From the NCBI GenBank assembly GCA_900772745.1, contig CAAGRV010000002.1, positions 1 through 32,590 on the forward strand: a DNA stretch of 32,590 nt, written 5' to 3'. This document shows, piece after piece, positions 1-6,033 of the stretch (its first letter is position 1; every line of letters starts with the position of its first letter). Under the pieces are notes generated by a model. The model was given only the letters and a program-made list of their open reading frames with translations, was not told the DNA's origin and ran no database searches. A program made the translations under genes and the position numbers. This stretch comes from Clostridia bacterium (GTDB taxonomy: Bacteria > Bacillota > Clostridia > Christensenellales > UBA3700).

Positions 1-46
1 ATTTAACCCTATCATAATAATTATCAACATAGTCAGCAACAAACAT
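1..46 (-). CDS. Possible 5' end of a leftward gene (partial)
   Basis: On the minus strand an ATG at 46-44 opens a frame of 15 codons that is still open at the window edge (MFVADYVDNYYDRVK). It lies 10 nt beyond the stop of the small membrane protein and would continue the leftward lysogeny operon, where an integrase or immunity gene often sits in such phages. No good ribosome binding site is visible and the piece is too short to judge, so this is only a possibility. Confidence 0.2.
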   Translation of the reverse strand, partial: MFVADYVDNYYDRVK

Positions 47-56
47 ATTATATATC

Positions 57-296
57 TTAACAAGACATTACGCATTTAGTGATTTGATTAAGTTTTTCAT
101 TAGAAGGAGTGTAGCCTCGTGTAACAAAAAATTCGGCAATAGAATTTTTTATATCTTTATATATAGCATTATAATGCACTTCGTTTAGAAATTTCATATA
201 TTTTGCATTTTCCCTATGCTGGCGTATTTGAGGACCTGCAAATAATGCAACTATTATAAAGATGAAAAATGCTATAAAAAATATAGTTTGAGGCAT
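57..296 (-). CDS. Small single-pass membrane protein of the lysogeny arm
   Basis: This is a 79-residue protein. Residues 4-21 form one strongly hydrophobic segment (FFIAFFIFIIVALFAG), and a charged, soluble tail with two Cys near the C-terminus follows. A good ribosome binding site (AAGGAG, read as CTCCTT at 304-309 on the plus strand) lies 7 nt before the ATG. The gene is directly downstream of the repressor, 14 nt away on the same strand, so both are probably transcribed from the repressor promoter and expressed in the lysogen. I do not recognise the family. Its position and topology would fit a superinfection-exclusion or lysogenic-conversion protein, but that is only inference from context. 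Confidence 0.7.
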   Translation of the reverse strand: MPQTIFFIAFFIFIIVALFAGPQIRQHRENAKYMKFLNEVHYNAIYKDIKNSIAEFFVTRGYTPSNEKLNQITKCVMSC

Positions 297-310
297 AATA
301 TATCTCCTTA

Positions 311-949
311 TTAAATTCTACGAGTAAGATTGACAACCTTGCCAAGTATACGACACTGTTCAAGGTCGGCTCCCGAAATGCGTTTTGGTTGATAATTACT
401 ATTGAGAGGGATAAGGTCTAGCCAATCACAGCCATATTCATATACTACTTTTTTAATAGTCGCCTCGTCTCCATTGTATAGAACGATTGCAATGCTACCG
501 CTATCCACTGAATCGGTGCGTTGTACCAGTACACGGTCTCCGTCCAATAATTTTGGGTACATAGAATCGCCTTTGACTTCAAGAACAAAATAGTCTTCCT
601 TAGGTAAGCCTCTCAATAATTCGGAAGGGATATATTCTGTCTCGCCTGTGTATTCTTCAACTGCTTGCTGTCCATAGCCAGCTCTAACATTGCCGATAAC
701 ATTATAACAACATATTGTTGCGCTAGGATAGTCATCTTTGTTGCGTGTGTCAGTATATCCAAGCATATAGCTAGGTGTCACGCCGAACGCATCTGCAAAT
801 TTTTTAATGGTGGTTGCTGATATATTTTGCACCATTCCTTTTTCATACTTGCATATAGCGGGTCTTTGCACTCCTACTCTTTTGCCAAGTTCTTCTTGTG
901 TCCAACCTTTTTCTTGTCTTAATGTTTTAATTCTAGTAGAAAAATCCAT
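311..949 (-). CDS. Phage repressor, HTH plus S24/LexA-type peptidase
   Basis: This 212-residue protein has the two-domain layout of CI/LexA-type prophage repressors. Residues 3-64 form a Cro/C1-type helix-turn-helix (RIKTLRQEKGWTQEELGKRV...). Residues 83-212 form an S24 peptidase fold with an Ala90-Gly91 cleavage site (NVRAGYG), catalytic Ser129 in GDSM and Lys166 in ATIKKV. It should hold the prophage silent by binding operators in 950-1125 and be inactivated by RecA-stimulated self-cleavage during DNA damage. GGAGGTG lies just ahead of the start codon (955-961 on the plus strand). The gene is transcribed divergently from the early operon, and one operator-like half site overlaps its own predicted start of transcription, which suggests autoregulation. 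Function is well supported by motifs. Confidence 0.95.
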   Translation of the reverse strand: MDFSTRIKTLRQEKGWTQEELGKRVGVQRPAICKYEKGMVQNISATTIKKFADAFGVTPSYMLGYTDTRNKDDYPSATICCYNVIGNVRAGYGQQAVEEYTGETEYIPSELLRGLPKEDYFVLEVKGDSMYPKLLDGDRVLVQRTDSVDSGSIAIVLYNGDEATIKKVVYEYGCDWLDLIPLNSNYQPKRISGADLEQCRILGKVVNLTRRI

Positions 950-971
950 AATAACACCTCCAAAAAGTGTT

Positions 972-1011
972 TTGTTTCCTTAATTATACATTATTGTTGA
1001 TAATGTTTCAA
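972..1011 (-). promoter_or_regulatory. Repressor promoter (leftward)
   Basis: Read on the minus strand, TTGAAA (plus 1006-1011) is followed after exactly 17 nt by TATAAT (plus 983-988), a near-consensus sigma-A promoter pointing to the repressor gene. A GGAAACAA half site (plus 972-979, TTGTTTCC) falls near the expected transcription start. The spacer contains a perfect inverted repeat, arms 988-994 and 1000-1006. This arrangement fits control by the repressor itself or by the Cro-like protein. Confidence 0.75.
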
Positions 1012-1050
1012 GACAAATTAACAAAAAGTAAAAATTTTTACGAAAAGTTC

Positions 1051-1079
1051 TTGACAAGAACAAAATTGTGTTGTATATT
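1051..1079 (+). promoter_or_regulatory. Early promoter (rightward)
   Basis: TTGACA at 1051-1056 and TATATT at 1074-1079 are separated by exactly 17 nt, giving a strong sigma-A promoter that faces the early genes. The expected start of transcription is near 1086, inside the operator-like inverted repeat at 1084-1103. Repressor bound there would block initiation, which is the usual lysogenic switch logic. Confidence 0.85.
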
Positions 1080-1083
1080 AAGA

Positions 1084-1111
1084 TTGTTCCCAATAGGAAA
1101 CAAGGAAACAA
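1084..1111. promoter_or_regulatory. Repressor operator at the early promoter
   Basis: TTGTTCCCAATAGGAAACAA (1084-1103) is an imperfect inverted repeat of the half site TTGTTTCC/GGAAACAA. A further GGAAACAA half site follows at 1104-1111. The same half site appears at 972-979 beside the repressor promoter and in a third site at 1763-1780. The shared sequence at promoter-proximal positions supports a phage operator, but which protein binds is inferred. Confidence 0.65.
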
Positions 1112-1125
1112 AATGAGATACAAAA

Positions 1126-1398
1126 ATGGAAATTTTAATCAATCACGTAAAAACAAAAAAAGAAGAATGCTTCGATAAGATGCTAGAACTCGCATATAAG
1201 TATAAGAGAGATGATGAAGAATACTTTGGCGACAGCTCATATGAAGTGATAGCAAGAATGGCATCAAGTGAGAACGAGAACAAGGTGGAAGATATCAAGG
1301 AGTATCTAGAATATATGATGCAATATCATAACTACCTTGGACAGCTGGATATCTGTGAATGCGTTCTAGAATTTTTCAACTTGGAGGATAATGTATGA
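1126..1398 (+). CDS. First early gene, unknown small acidic protein
   Basis: This 90-residue, Glu/Lys-rich and probably all-helical protein is the first long frame after the early promoter. It overlaps the next gene by 4 nt (ATGA at 1395). No family is recognised. The ribosome binding site is weak: only GAGA lies close to the ATG, while the better AAGGAA upstream would instead serve a 21-codon frame starting at 1113. The position immediately behind the switch is usual for small regulators or anti-host proteins, but nothing in the sequence shows a function. Confidence 0.7.
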   Translation: MEILINHVKTKKEECFDKMLELAYKYKRDDEEYFGDSSYEVIARMASSENENKVEDIKEYLEYMMQYHNYLGQLDICECVLEFFNLEDNV

Positions 1399-1571
1399 AC
1401 GAAGAAATCAAGCAAGCATTTAATGAACTAGAACAAGAGTTGAATAAGACAGCTGACCAAGTATATAACACTATGTGTGAAATGCAACAAGAAATAGACC
1501 GATTGTTCGACCTGAACGACCGATTAAATAATACGATAGAAAAACTACAAGGGGGTAAAGATGAACACTAA
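1395..1571 (+). CDS. Small coiled-coil protein, early region
   Basis: This frame encodes 58 residues, starting MNEEIKQAFNELEQELNK and ending QGGKDEH. It is almost entirely heptad-like (L/I/M every three to four residues), so a short coiled coil is likely. The start overlaps the stop of the gene before it (ATGA), GGAGG lies at 1384-1388, and the end overlaps the start of the Cro-like gene by 11 nt. Tight coupling on both sides supports a real gene. Function is unknown. Confidence 0.65.
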   Translation: MNEEIKQAFNELEQELNKTADQVYNTMCEMQQEIDRLFDLNDRLNNTIEKLQGGKDEH

Positions 1572-1761
1572 AATGTTGGAAAGTAAAATGGCTTTATATG
1601 GTGATACTGGTGGCGATTTAGCTCAAGCGCTTGGGATATCAAGAACTGCACTAAGTTACAAGAAAAATGGCAAAGCGAAGTTTATGCAGAATGAAATACT
1701 TACAATCAAAGCAAGATATAAACTTACAGCTGAAGAATTAGATGCAATTTTTTTTAATTAA
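1561..1761 (+). CDS. Cro-like small HTH protein
   Basis: This 66-residue single-domain protein carries a helix-turn-helix at about residues 18-40 (GDLAQALGISRTALSYKKNG), followed by a helical KARYKLTAEELDAIFF tail typical of short phage Cro and antirepressor-like proteins. It is encoded soon after the rightward promoter and opposite the repressor, the usual position of Cro. GGGGG precedes the start. An operator-like repeat lies just after its stop (1763-1780), so it or the repressor may act there. The HTH call is strong; the Cro role is inferred from position. Confidence 0.8.
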   Translation: MNTKMLESKMALYGDTGGDLAQALGISRTALSYKKNGKAKFMQNEILTIKARYKLTAEELDAIFFN

Positions 1762-1762
1762 A

Positions 1763-1780
1763 TTGTTTCCTATCAGGAAA
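1763..1780. promoter_or_regulatory. Third operator-like inverted repeat
   Basis: TTGTTTCCTATCAGGAAA contains the perfect inverted repeat TTTCCT-atc-AGGAAA (1766-1780) and the same TTGTTTCC half site found at the two promoters. It sits in the short gap after the Cro-like gene. It may be an extra repressor site that damps read-through into the early operon. Confidence 0.5.
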
Positions 1781-1806
1781 TTATAGACTATGGAGGGACA
1801 GATAAA

Positions 1807-1983
1807 ATGATGACAGAGCAAATTGAACAAGAAATTGAGAGACTTAGACAGAGTCCGTATGTCAAACTTGCAAAGAAAGCGGAGAATTCTGCATTGAGGC
1901 AAAAATTGTATCAATTGCGGAGCCTTGAGAAAAAAGGCAAGATGATAGCCGAAACACTCGGTTTGAAATATGAGGAGAACTAA
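1807..1983 (+). CDS. Small helical protein, early region
   Basis: This frame encodes 58 residues (MMTEQIEQEIERLRQSP... to ...LGLKYEEN), rich in Glu, Lys and Leu and probably helical. GGAGGG at 1792-1797 lies at good distance from the ATG at 1807 (a second ATG at 1810 is possible). Its last codons contain the GAGGAG ribosome binding site of the following gene. Function is unknown. The early-operon position and correct spacing make it a probable real gene. Confidence 0.55.
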   Translation: MMTEQIEQEIERLRQSPYVKLAKKAENSALRQKLYQLRSLEKKGKMIAETLGLKYEEN

Positions 1984-1984
1984 A

Positions 1985-2248
1985 ATGCCGAAAACGAACA
2001 ACATATCTACAAAAGAGCGGATGGAGATATTCTCAAAAGAAGTGTTGACAAACACGGACATACAAAGGTTGTTCTGTGTCAAGCAGAGTAAAGCGTGCGA
2101 GATTATACAAGCAATTAAGAGCAAGAGTGACAGACTGCACATTGCAGGAGTGGTGCACATACAAGATTACATAGATTGTTACAACTTAGATATTGCACGA
2201 TATGTTTTCTTGCGCAAGGAAAGGCTGTACGAGGTAGATGATGAATAA
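1985..2248 (+). CDS. Small HTH-like DNA-binding protein
   Basis: This 87-residue protein starts MPKTNNISTKERMEIF. The start at 1985 is preferred over the upstream ATG at 1970 because GAGGAG (1972-1977) then lies 7 nt ahead. Residues about 15-45 (EVLTNTDIQRLFCVKQSKACEIIQAIKSK) read as a helix-turn-helix of the excisionase or AlpA type, where a terse 'element then partner' helix pair recognises DNA. A short C-terminal part with HIQDYIDCYNL resembles the tail of phage HTH proteins of about 90 residues. The likely role is an early transcription or excision factor; the exact role cannot be read from sequence. Confidence 0.65.
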   Translation: MPKTNNISTKERMEIFSKEVLTNTDIQRLFCVKQSKACEIIQAIKSKSDRLHIAGVVHIQDYIDCYNLDIARYVFLRKERLYEVDDE

Positions 2249-2606
2249 ATTAAACAATCTTATGGTGGCAACAGCCACAATGCAAAAAGAAGTAGCAAAG
2301 GCGTGTGAAATAGATTGTGGAATGTTCAGCAAGTTTGTCAACCAGCGATGCTTGCCGATAAGAGAAGAACGAGAAAAGATAGCGGACTTCTTCGGAGTGA
2401 GTCAACTAGATATATGGGATAGAGCTGATTTTTCATTAGGACTGCCGACACGAAAAATAGAAGTAACTGGCTATAAGTTTACAGCAAGGCTTGATAGTGA
2501 AGATAGAGAAGATATTGAGTATCTTATGAAAGAGCTGGGAACAACAACTTGCAAGGACTTTATGAAAGCCTTGATAAGAAATCAAAAGAAAACTATGGGG
2601 GTGTAA
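2241..2606 (+). CDS. HTH protein with C-terminal ribbon-helix-like segment
   Basis: The N-terminal half (about residues 8-55, VATATMQKEVAKACEIDCGMFSKFVNQRC...IADFFGVSQLDIW) is a Cro/C1-type helix-turn-helix. The C-terminal part (VTGYKFTARLDSEDREDIEYLMKELGTTTCKDFMKALI) looks like a strand followed by two helices, as in ribbon-helix-helix proteins. The ATG at 2241 is preferred to that at 2238 because GAGGT at 2231-2235 is then better spaced. It overlaps the previous gene by 8 nt. It is probably an early phage regulator. Confidence 0.65.
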   Translation: MNKLNNLMVATATMQKEVAKACEIDCGMFSKFVNQRCLPIREEREKIADFFGVSQLDIWDRADFSLGLPTRKIEVTGYKFTARLDSEDREDIEYLMKELGTTTCKDFMKALIRNQKKTMGV

Positions 2607-2607
2607 G

Positions 2608-3042
2608 ATGAAATACATATGTGAGAATTGTGGGGAAGTCTTTGATGAAGATGACCTCGTAACAATATCGGAACATACTGAACATTTTGGCTGTCCGTGT
2701 TGCTACGAAGAGACAGATATGTCCTGTTGCTATTGTGGCGGAAATTTAGTGGAAGCAACTAAATGCCCAGTGTGTGATGAGTATATGTCAGATGATAAGC
2801 AAATCTGCGATGATTGCTACAACAGCGTTTTGGCAGATGAAGACAAGGCAATCGAGACAGCACGTTATGTCAATCAGGAAAAAGAGACCGTGGAAATAAA
2901 CAGCTTTTTGTGGTATCACTTTAGCAAAGATGAGATTGAAGAAATCTTATGGAACTCATTTTTAGAAGAACAAAACAAGCTGAAAAGTATTCAGCAATAT
3001 TATGATGACAATATCGAAACGCTAGTAGATACGTTGCAATAA
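2608..3042 (+). CDS. Multi-CxxC zinc-ribbon protein
   Basis: This 144-residue protein has five CxxC pairs in its first half: C5/C8, C29/C32, C40/C43, C53/C56 and C67/C70. They are arranged as consecutive small zinc knuckles, so at least two zinc ions should bind. The second half (about 85-144) is acidic and helical (WYHFSKDEIEEILWNSFLEEQ). GGGGGTG precedes the start. Function is unknown; such clustered knuckles usually mediate contacts with nucleic acid or protein. It belongs to the dense early operon, 2 nt after the gene before it. Confidence 0.65.
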   Translation: MKYICENCGEVFDEDDLVTISEHTEHFGCPCCYEETDMSCCYCGGNLVEATKCPVCDEYMSDDKQICDDCYNSVLADEDKAIETARYVNQEKETVEINSFLWYHFSKDEIEEILWNSFLEEQNKLKSIQQYYDDNIETLVDTLQ

Positions 3043-3051
3043 GGAGAGAAA

Positions 3052-3369
3052 ATGACAACAAATCAATATATATTGCAAAGAATAGAAAAATTGGAAAAAG
3101 AGAATGAACTTCTAAATAAAGAATTAGTAGAGAATAAAGAGTTGATCAACAATTTGTCAATGCATCTAAATGACAAGAGAGAGCAGTACAACGAGCTCAG
3201 ACAAGCAATCATACGAACAACAAAGCATTGTATATTTTATGTTGTAAAGGGTGACCACAATAATGGCAGTCTTGTTATCAGTATAAGCAATAATAAATAC
3301 GGCATTGACATAAACACAATCAGTAAAATCTTTAATTTGGGGGAAATTGAAATGAGGGAATGCCTATGA
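3052..3369 (+). CDS. Coiled-coil protein, early region
   Basis: The first 60 residues of this 105-residue protein form a clear coiled coil (ILQRIEKLEKENELLNKELVENKELINNL). The rest, YVVKGDHNNGSLVISISNNKYGIDINTISKIF, reads as a small alpha/beta unit. AAGGAG lies just before the ATG. The stop overlaps the start of the next gene by 4 nt (ATGA at 3366). No family is recognised. Confidence 0.6.
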   Translation: MTTNQYILQRIEKLEKENELLNKELVENKELINNLSMHLNDKREQYNELRQAIIRTTKHCIFYVVKGDHNNGSLVISISNNKYGIDINTISKIFNLGEIEMRECL

Positions 3370-3560
3370 ACAACCTAATAACACACCCATATATGTGTAT
3401 CACAATAGATGACATAACAGGCAAGCAAGTTTTCTACGAGTGTTTCAGTTCGTATGAAGATGCACTCAAATATCAAGCAACAATGAACAATGAAACAAGT
3501 ATGATTACAATCATTAAAGAACGAAAAGGAGACAAATATGTTAGAGAAGAACTGGAATGA
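3366..3560 (+). CDS. Small unknown early protein
   Basis: This protein has about 64 residues, starting MNNLITHPYMCITIDDIT. The ATG at 3366 is preferred over the ATG at 3360 because it forms the ATGA overlap with the preceding stop and has GAGGG at a better distance. The content (ITIDDITGKQVFYECFSSYEDALKYQAT) suggests two strands and a helix. It overlaps the start of the annealing-protein gene by 23 nt. Function is unknown. Confidence 0.55.
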   Translation: MNNLITHPYMCITIDDITGKQVFYECFSSYEDALKYQATMNNETSMITIIKERKGDKYVREELE

Positions 3561-4167
3561 AATGTACAAAATCAATGTCAAGCCTTACTGCGAGACTCGT
3601 GACGACATTAAATATCTAAACTGGGCAATGTGCAAGAAGTTGTTGCACGAAAATGGAGCAGAAGTAGTGAGATACGAGCCACTTATCAACGAGAATGGAA
3701 GTACGTTATTTATGAGCAATGTGTCTTTCGCTGATAAGAGTAACATTATTAACAGATGCTACGAAGTGAGAGTGAAGATTGTTATTGACGACAAGGAATA
3801 TATCCAAAACTATCCACTACTTAACGGAACAAACCCAGTCAAGGATAACTCTCTCAACCAACTGCGAGTTGCCAATGCTCAAGCGAGAGCATTCGTCAAG
3901 GGTGTAGCAATTAACACAGGGCTAGGTTTTGAATTGTGGTGCGATAATGACGAAAGCACTAAAACTGAAACAGCAGTCTTGCCAACGGATATGTTCAAGC
4001 TTAAGACGCTCGCCCAAGAAGAATACACCAATTTACTTACCACTAAACAAATGAGCGGAGAAGAGATAGCAACCAAACTCAACTTGAGTGGTTTTGACAG
4101 CCTTAAAGCGAAGTTTTCACAATTCGATGAGTTGTACAAGTTCATCACCGACCTACAAAATCTATGA
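3538..4167 (+). CDS. Single-strand annealing protein, Sak3/DUF1071-like
   Basis: This 209-residue protein contains the signature region of the DUF1071 (Sak3, Rad52-like) annealing proteins of phages: an early MYKINVKPYCETRDDIKYLNWAMCKKLL segment, and at about residues 105-135 the helix LRVANAQARAFVKGVAINTGLGFELW. Such proteins coat single-stranded DNA and anneal complementary strands during phage recombination and concatemer formation. AGGAG lies well placed before the start. The next gene encodes the partner exonuclease, and the two overlap by 4 nt, as in lambda Red-type pairs. Family assignment is from recalled sequence pattern; the pairing with an exonuclease strengthens it. Confidence 0.8.
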   Translation: MLEKNWNEMYKINVKPYCETRDDIKYLNWAMCKKLLHENGAEVVRYEPLINENGSTLFMSNVSFADKSNIINRCYEVRVKIVIDDKEYIQNYPLLNGTNPVKDNSLNQLRVANAQARAFVKGVAINTGLGFELWCDNDESTKTETAVLPTDMFKLKTLAQEEYTNLLTTKQMSGEEIATKLNLSGFDSLKAKFSQFDELYKFITDLQNL

Positions 4168-4745
4168 TAGCGGACAAGGATAGAAGTGGTTGGTTTGGTG
4201 CAAGCGATACTTCGTATATTATGGGCAACTGGACGACTAAGAGCTTTGGTAATTGGTGGCTTACGAAAGATGGAATCTCTCGCAATGATTATTGCAATAT
4301 AGCGATGCTTGCAGGTACTCACAAAGAGCATCAGATACTCGAATATATCAAGGTAGCCGAAATGGACAAACAAATACTTGTACCGAAGTTGTCATTGAGG
4401 GTCAACCTAGATGGAAATGATGAGCGATATATTTACGAGGTGAAAACCTATAAACAAAACAACGGCTTTAAGATACCAAAGAAATATTGGCAACAAGTCC
4501 AGGTACAAATGTATGTTAGCAGACTACAAGGCAAGATTGTCGCATACGGCTTGGCTGATGATGATTATCATAATTTTATGTTGCCGATTGATGAGAACAG
4601 GCTATGCGAGTATGACATTGAGTATGATAGCACATTTATCGAGAGAGAATATTTGCCAAGACTGAAATACTTCAAGCACTGCCTAGACCACCATAAACTA
4701 CCAAGAAAGGAAGAGTTTAATGTTTACAGCAAAGAAAATTTATAA
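4164..4745 (+). CDS. PDDEXK (lambda/YqaJ-type) exonuclease
   Basis: This 193-residue protein has the motifs of the YqaJ/lambda exonuclease family: WFGASDTSYIM at residues 10-20 (the family's substrate-binding GxSD), Glu55 in the GTHKEHQILE helix, Asp83 in NLDG, and the Glu92-x-Lys94 pair in YEVKTYK. A following helix, YWQQVQVQMYVS (108-119), supplies the usual glutamine. The enzyme should digest one strand of linear double-stranded DNA so the annealing protein can load. The start codon overlaps the stop of that gene (ATGA) and no separate strong ribosome site is seen, so translation is probably coupled. Confidence 0.85.
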   Translation: MIADKDRSGWFGASDTSYIMGNWTTKSFGNWWLTKDGISRNDYCNIAMLAGTHKEHQILEYIKVAEMDKQILVPKLSLRVNLDGNDERYIYEVKTYKQNNGFKIPKKYWQQVQVQMYVSRLQGKIVAYGLADDDYHNFMLPIDENRLCEYDIEYDSTFIEREYLPRLKYFKHCLDHHKLPRKEEFNVYSKENL

Positions 4746-5283
4746 AATGAGAAATGAAAATGACGAAATGATAGTGTGTATATTGCCACGCTCTTATCAA
4801 GACAGTACACAAGCGTTGTCGGATATAGCTACTTATAAAGAACAAACTTGCATTGATATAGATATTCGCAAGCATAAGAAAAAGAGAAGTGTAGATGCCA
4901 ATGCCTATTTTTGGACCTTGTGCGATAAGTTAGCTGTTGAACTCAATAAGGAATATAACAATATCACCAAGACAGAAATATATCGAGAATATATTAAGAA
5001 CTATTCAACACCTATCCCATTACCTATTAGAGAAGATGCGGTAGAAGATTTTAACAAAAACTGGGAAAAGGGTGGAATAGGTTGGATATGCGAAGTGGTA
5101 GACAACAGCAAGATACCAGGATACAAGCTAGTGCATGCATACTATGGGTCATCTACATTCGATACCGAAGAAATGTCAAGGCTCATCAATGCGATTGTTG
5201 AAGATTGCAAGGAGTTGGGCATCGAGACAAGAACACCGGAAGAAATCGAAAATTTACTAAGTTTATGGGAGCAAGCAAAATGA
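4720..5283 (+). CDS. NinB-like recombination protein
   Basis: This 187-residue protein has features shared by the NinB/Orf-type phage recombination mediators of Firmicutes: KKKRSVDANAYFWTLCDKLA at about residues 51-70, and YGSSTFDTEEMSRLINAIVEDCKELGIET at about 140-168. NinB of lambda (Orf) binds single-stranded DNA and helps load recombinases. The gene overlaps the exonuclease gene by 26 nt and is followed with a 4-nt overlap by an ERCC4 nuclease, so it belongs to a recombination cassette. Related proteins are sometimes annotated as putative HNH nucleases, and no complete HNH motif is visible here. Family call is good; molecular role is from the family. Confidence 0.7.
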   Translation: MFTAKKIYKMRNENDEMIVCILPRSYQDSTQALSDIATYKEQTCIDIDIRKHKKKRSVDANAYFWTLCDKLAVELNKEYNNITKTEIYREYIKNYSTPIPLPIREDAVEDFNKNWEKGGIGWICEVVDNSKIPGYKLVHAYYGSSTFDTEEMSRLINAIVEDCKELGIETRTPEEIENLLSLWEQAK

Positions 5284-5741
5284 TAATTATTGAAGATACA
5301 AGAAATCAAGCAAACAAGCACAAAGACAAGCAAGACTATTTTGTTGAGCAAGGAATAAAGGTTGTAAGAACGAAGTTGTTCGTGGGAGATTATTCGAGAT
5401 TGGACAACCAAACAATATGCATAGACACCAAAAAGGACATATTGGAGATAGCAGGCAATGTGTGTGGCAAGCAACACGTGCGTTTTAGGGGAGAATGCGA
5501 GAGAGCTAAGGACAACGGAATAAGACTGATTGTGCTTATCGAAGAACAACCGCCTTGCAACGACTTGCAAGCGTGGATAAGTCCACGAAACAAGCAAGGC
5601 CGACCACTTACCCAAGTAAAGGGTGAAACGCTCTCTAAGTGCCTAAAAACGATGCAAGAACGATATGGGGTAGAATTTAGATTTTGCGACAAGAAAGACA
5701 GCGGACAAATTATTGTCGAATTGTTGGGAGGTGTAGAATGA
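5280..5741 (+). CDS. ERCC4-type phage nuclease
   Basis: This 153-residue protein starts MIIIEDTRNQ. The ATG at 5280 overlaps the preceding stop (ATGA) and places the catalytic domain at the very N-terminus. Asp6 in EDTR, GDY at 36-38, DTKKD at 49-53 and RFRGE at 68-72 match the ERCC4 nuclease core (D...GDY...ERKxxxD form), here with Asp-Thr-Lys-Lys in place of ERK. Family members cut branched or flap DNA. In phages they sit in recombination and replication cassettes, as here, and may resolve junctions. The C-terminal part (GETLSKCLKTMQERYGVEFRFC) is typical of small phage members. Confidence 0.8.
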   Translation: MIIIEDTRNQANKHKDKQDYFVEQGIKVVRTKLFVGDYSRLDNQTICIDTKKDILEIAGNVCGKQHVRFRGECERAKDNGIRLIVLIEEQPPCNDLQAWISPRNKQGRPLTQVKGETLSKCLKTMQERYGVEFRFCDKKDSGQIIVELLGGVE

Positions 5742-6024
5742 GCAAGTCAATCTTACAATCAGAGAAAGAATGTTATGTTACTCACACAGGTTGGACAACT
5801 TACATAAGCATCACATTTTCTATGGCTATGCTAACCGCAAGAAGAGCGAGAAGTGGGGTTGTTGGGTATGGTTGACAGCCGAATGGCATAATATGTCGAA
5901 TTATGGCGTACACAACGGCAATAAAAGACTAGACCTCGAGTTGAAACAACTAGCACAGCAAGAGTTCGAGAAGAGATACGGACACGATAAATTTATGGAA
6001 GAGTTTGGGAAAAACTACTTGTAA
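5738..6024 (+). pseudogene. HNH-like phage gene broken by a CA-repeat frameshift
   Basis: The gene begins at ATG 5738 (ATGA overlap) with MSKSILQSEKECYVT. Reading on in that frame gives nonsense and stops at 5875. Another frame carries the expected continuation RLDNLHKHHIFYGYANRKK, WVWLTAEWHNMSNYGVH and ...EEFGKNYL, ending at 6024. Removing one CA from the CACACA run at 5783-5788 joins both parts into CYVTHRLDNLHKHHIFYG, which matches the pattern of a widespread Firmicutes phage protein with clustered Cys and His (HNH-like nuclease or zinc protein). A shorter product from ATG 5770 in the second frame would lose the N-terminal Cys region. It could be a true mutation, a switchable tract or a sequencing error. 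Confidence 0.75.
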
Positions 6025-6033
6025 GGAGATACT

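Noticed and set aside
5775..5800. Programmed -1 ribosomal frameshift in the HNH-like gene
   Set aside because: No slippery X-XXY-YYZ heptamer or following stable structure is visible; a CA expansion explains the shift simply.
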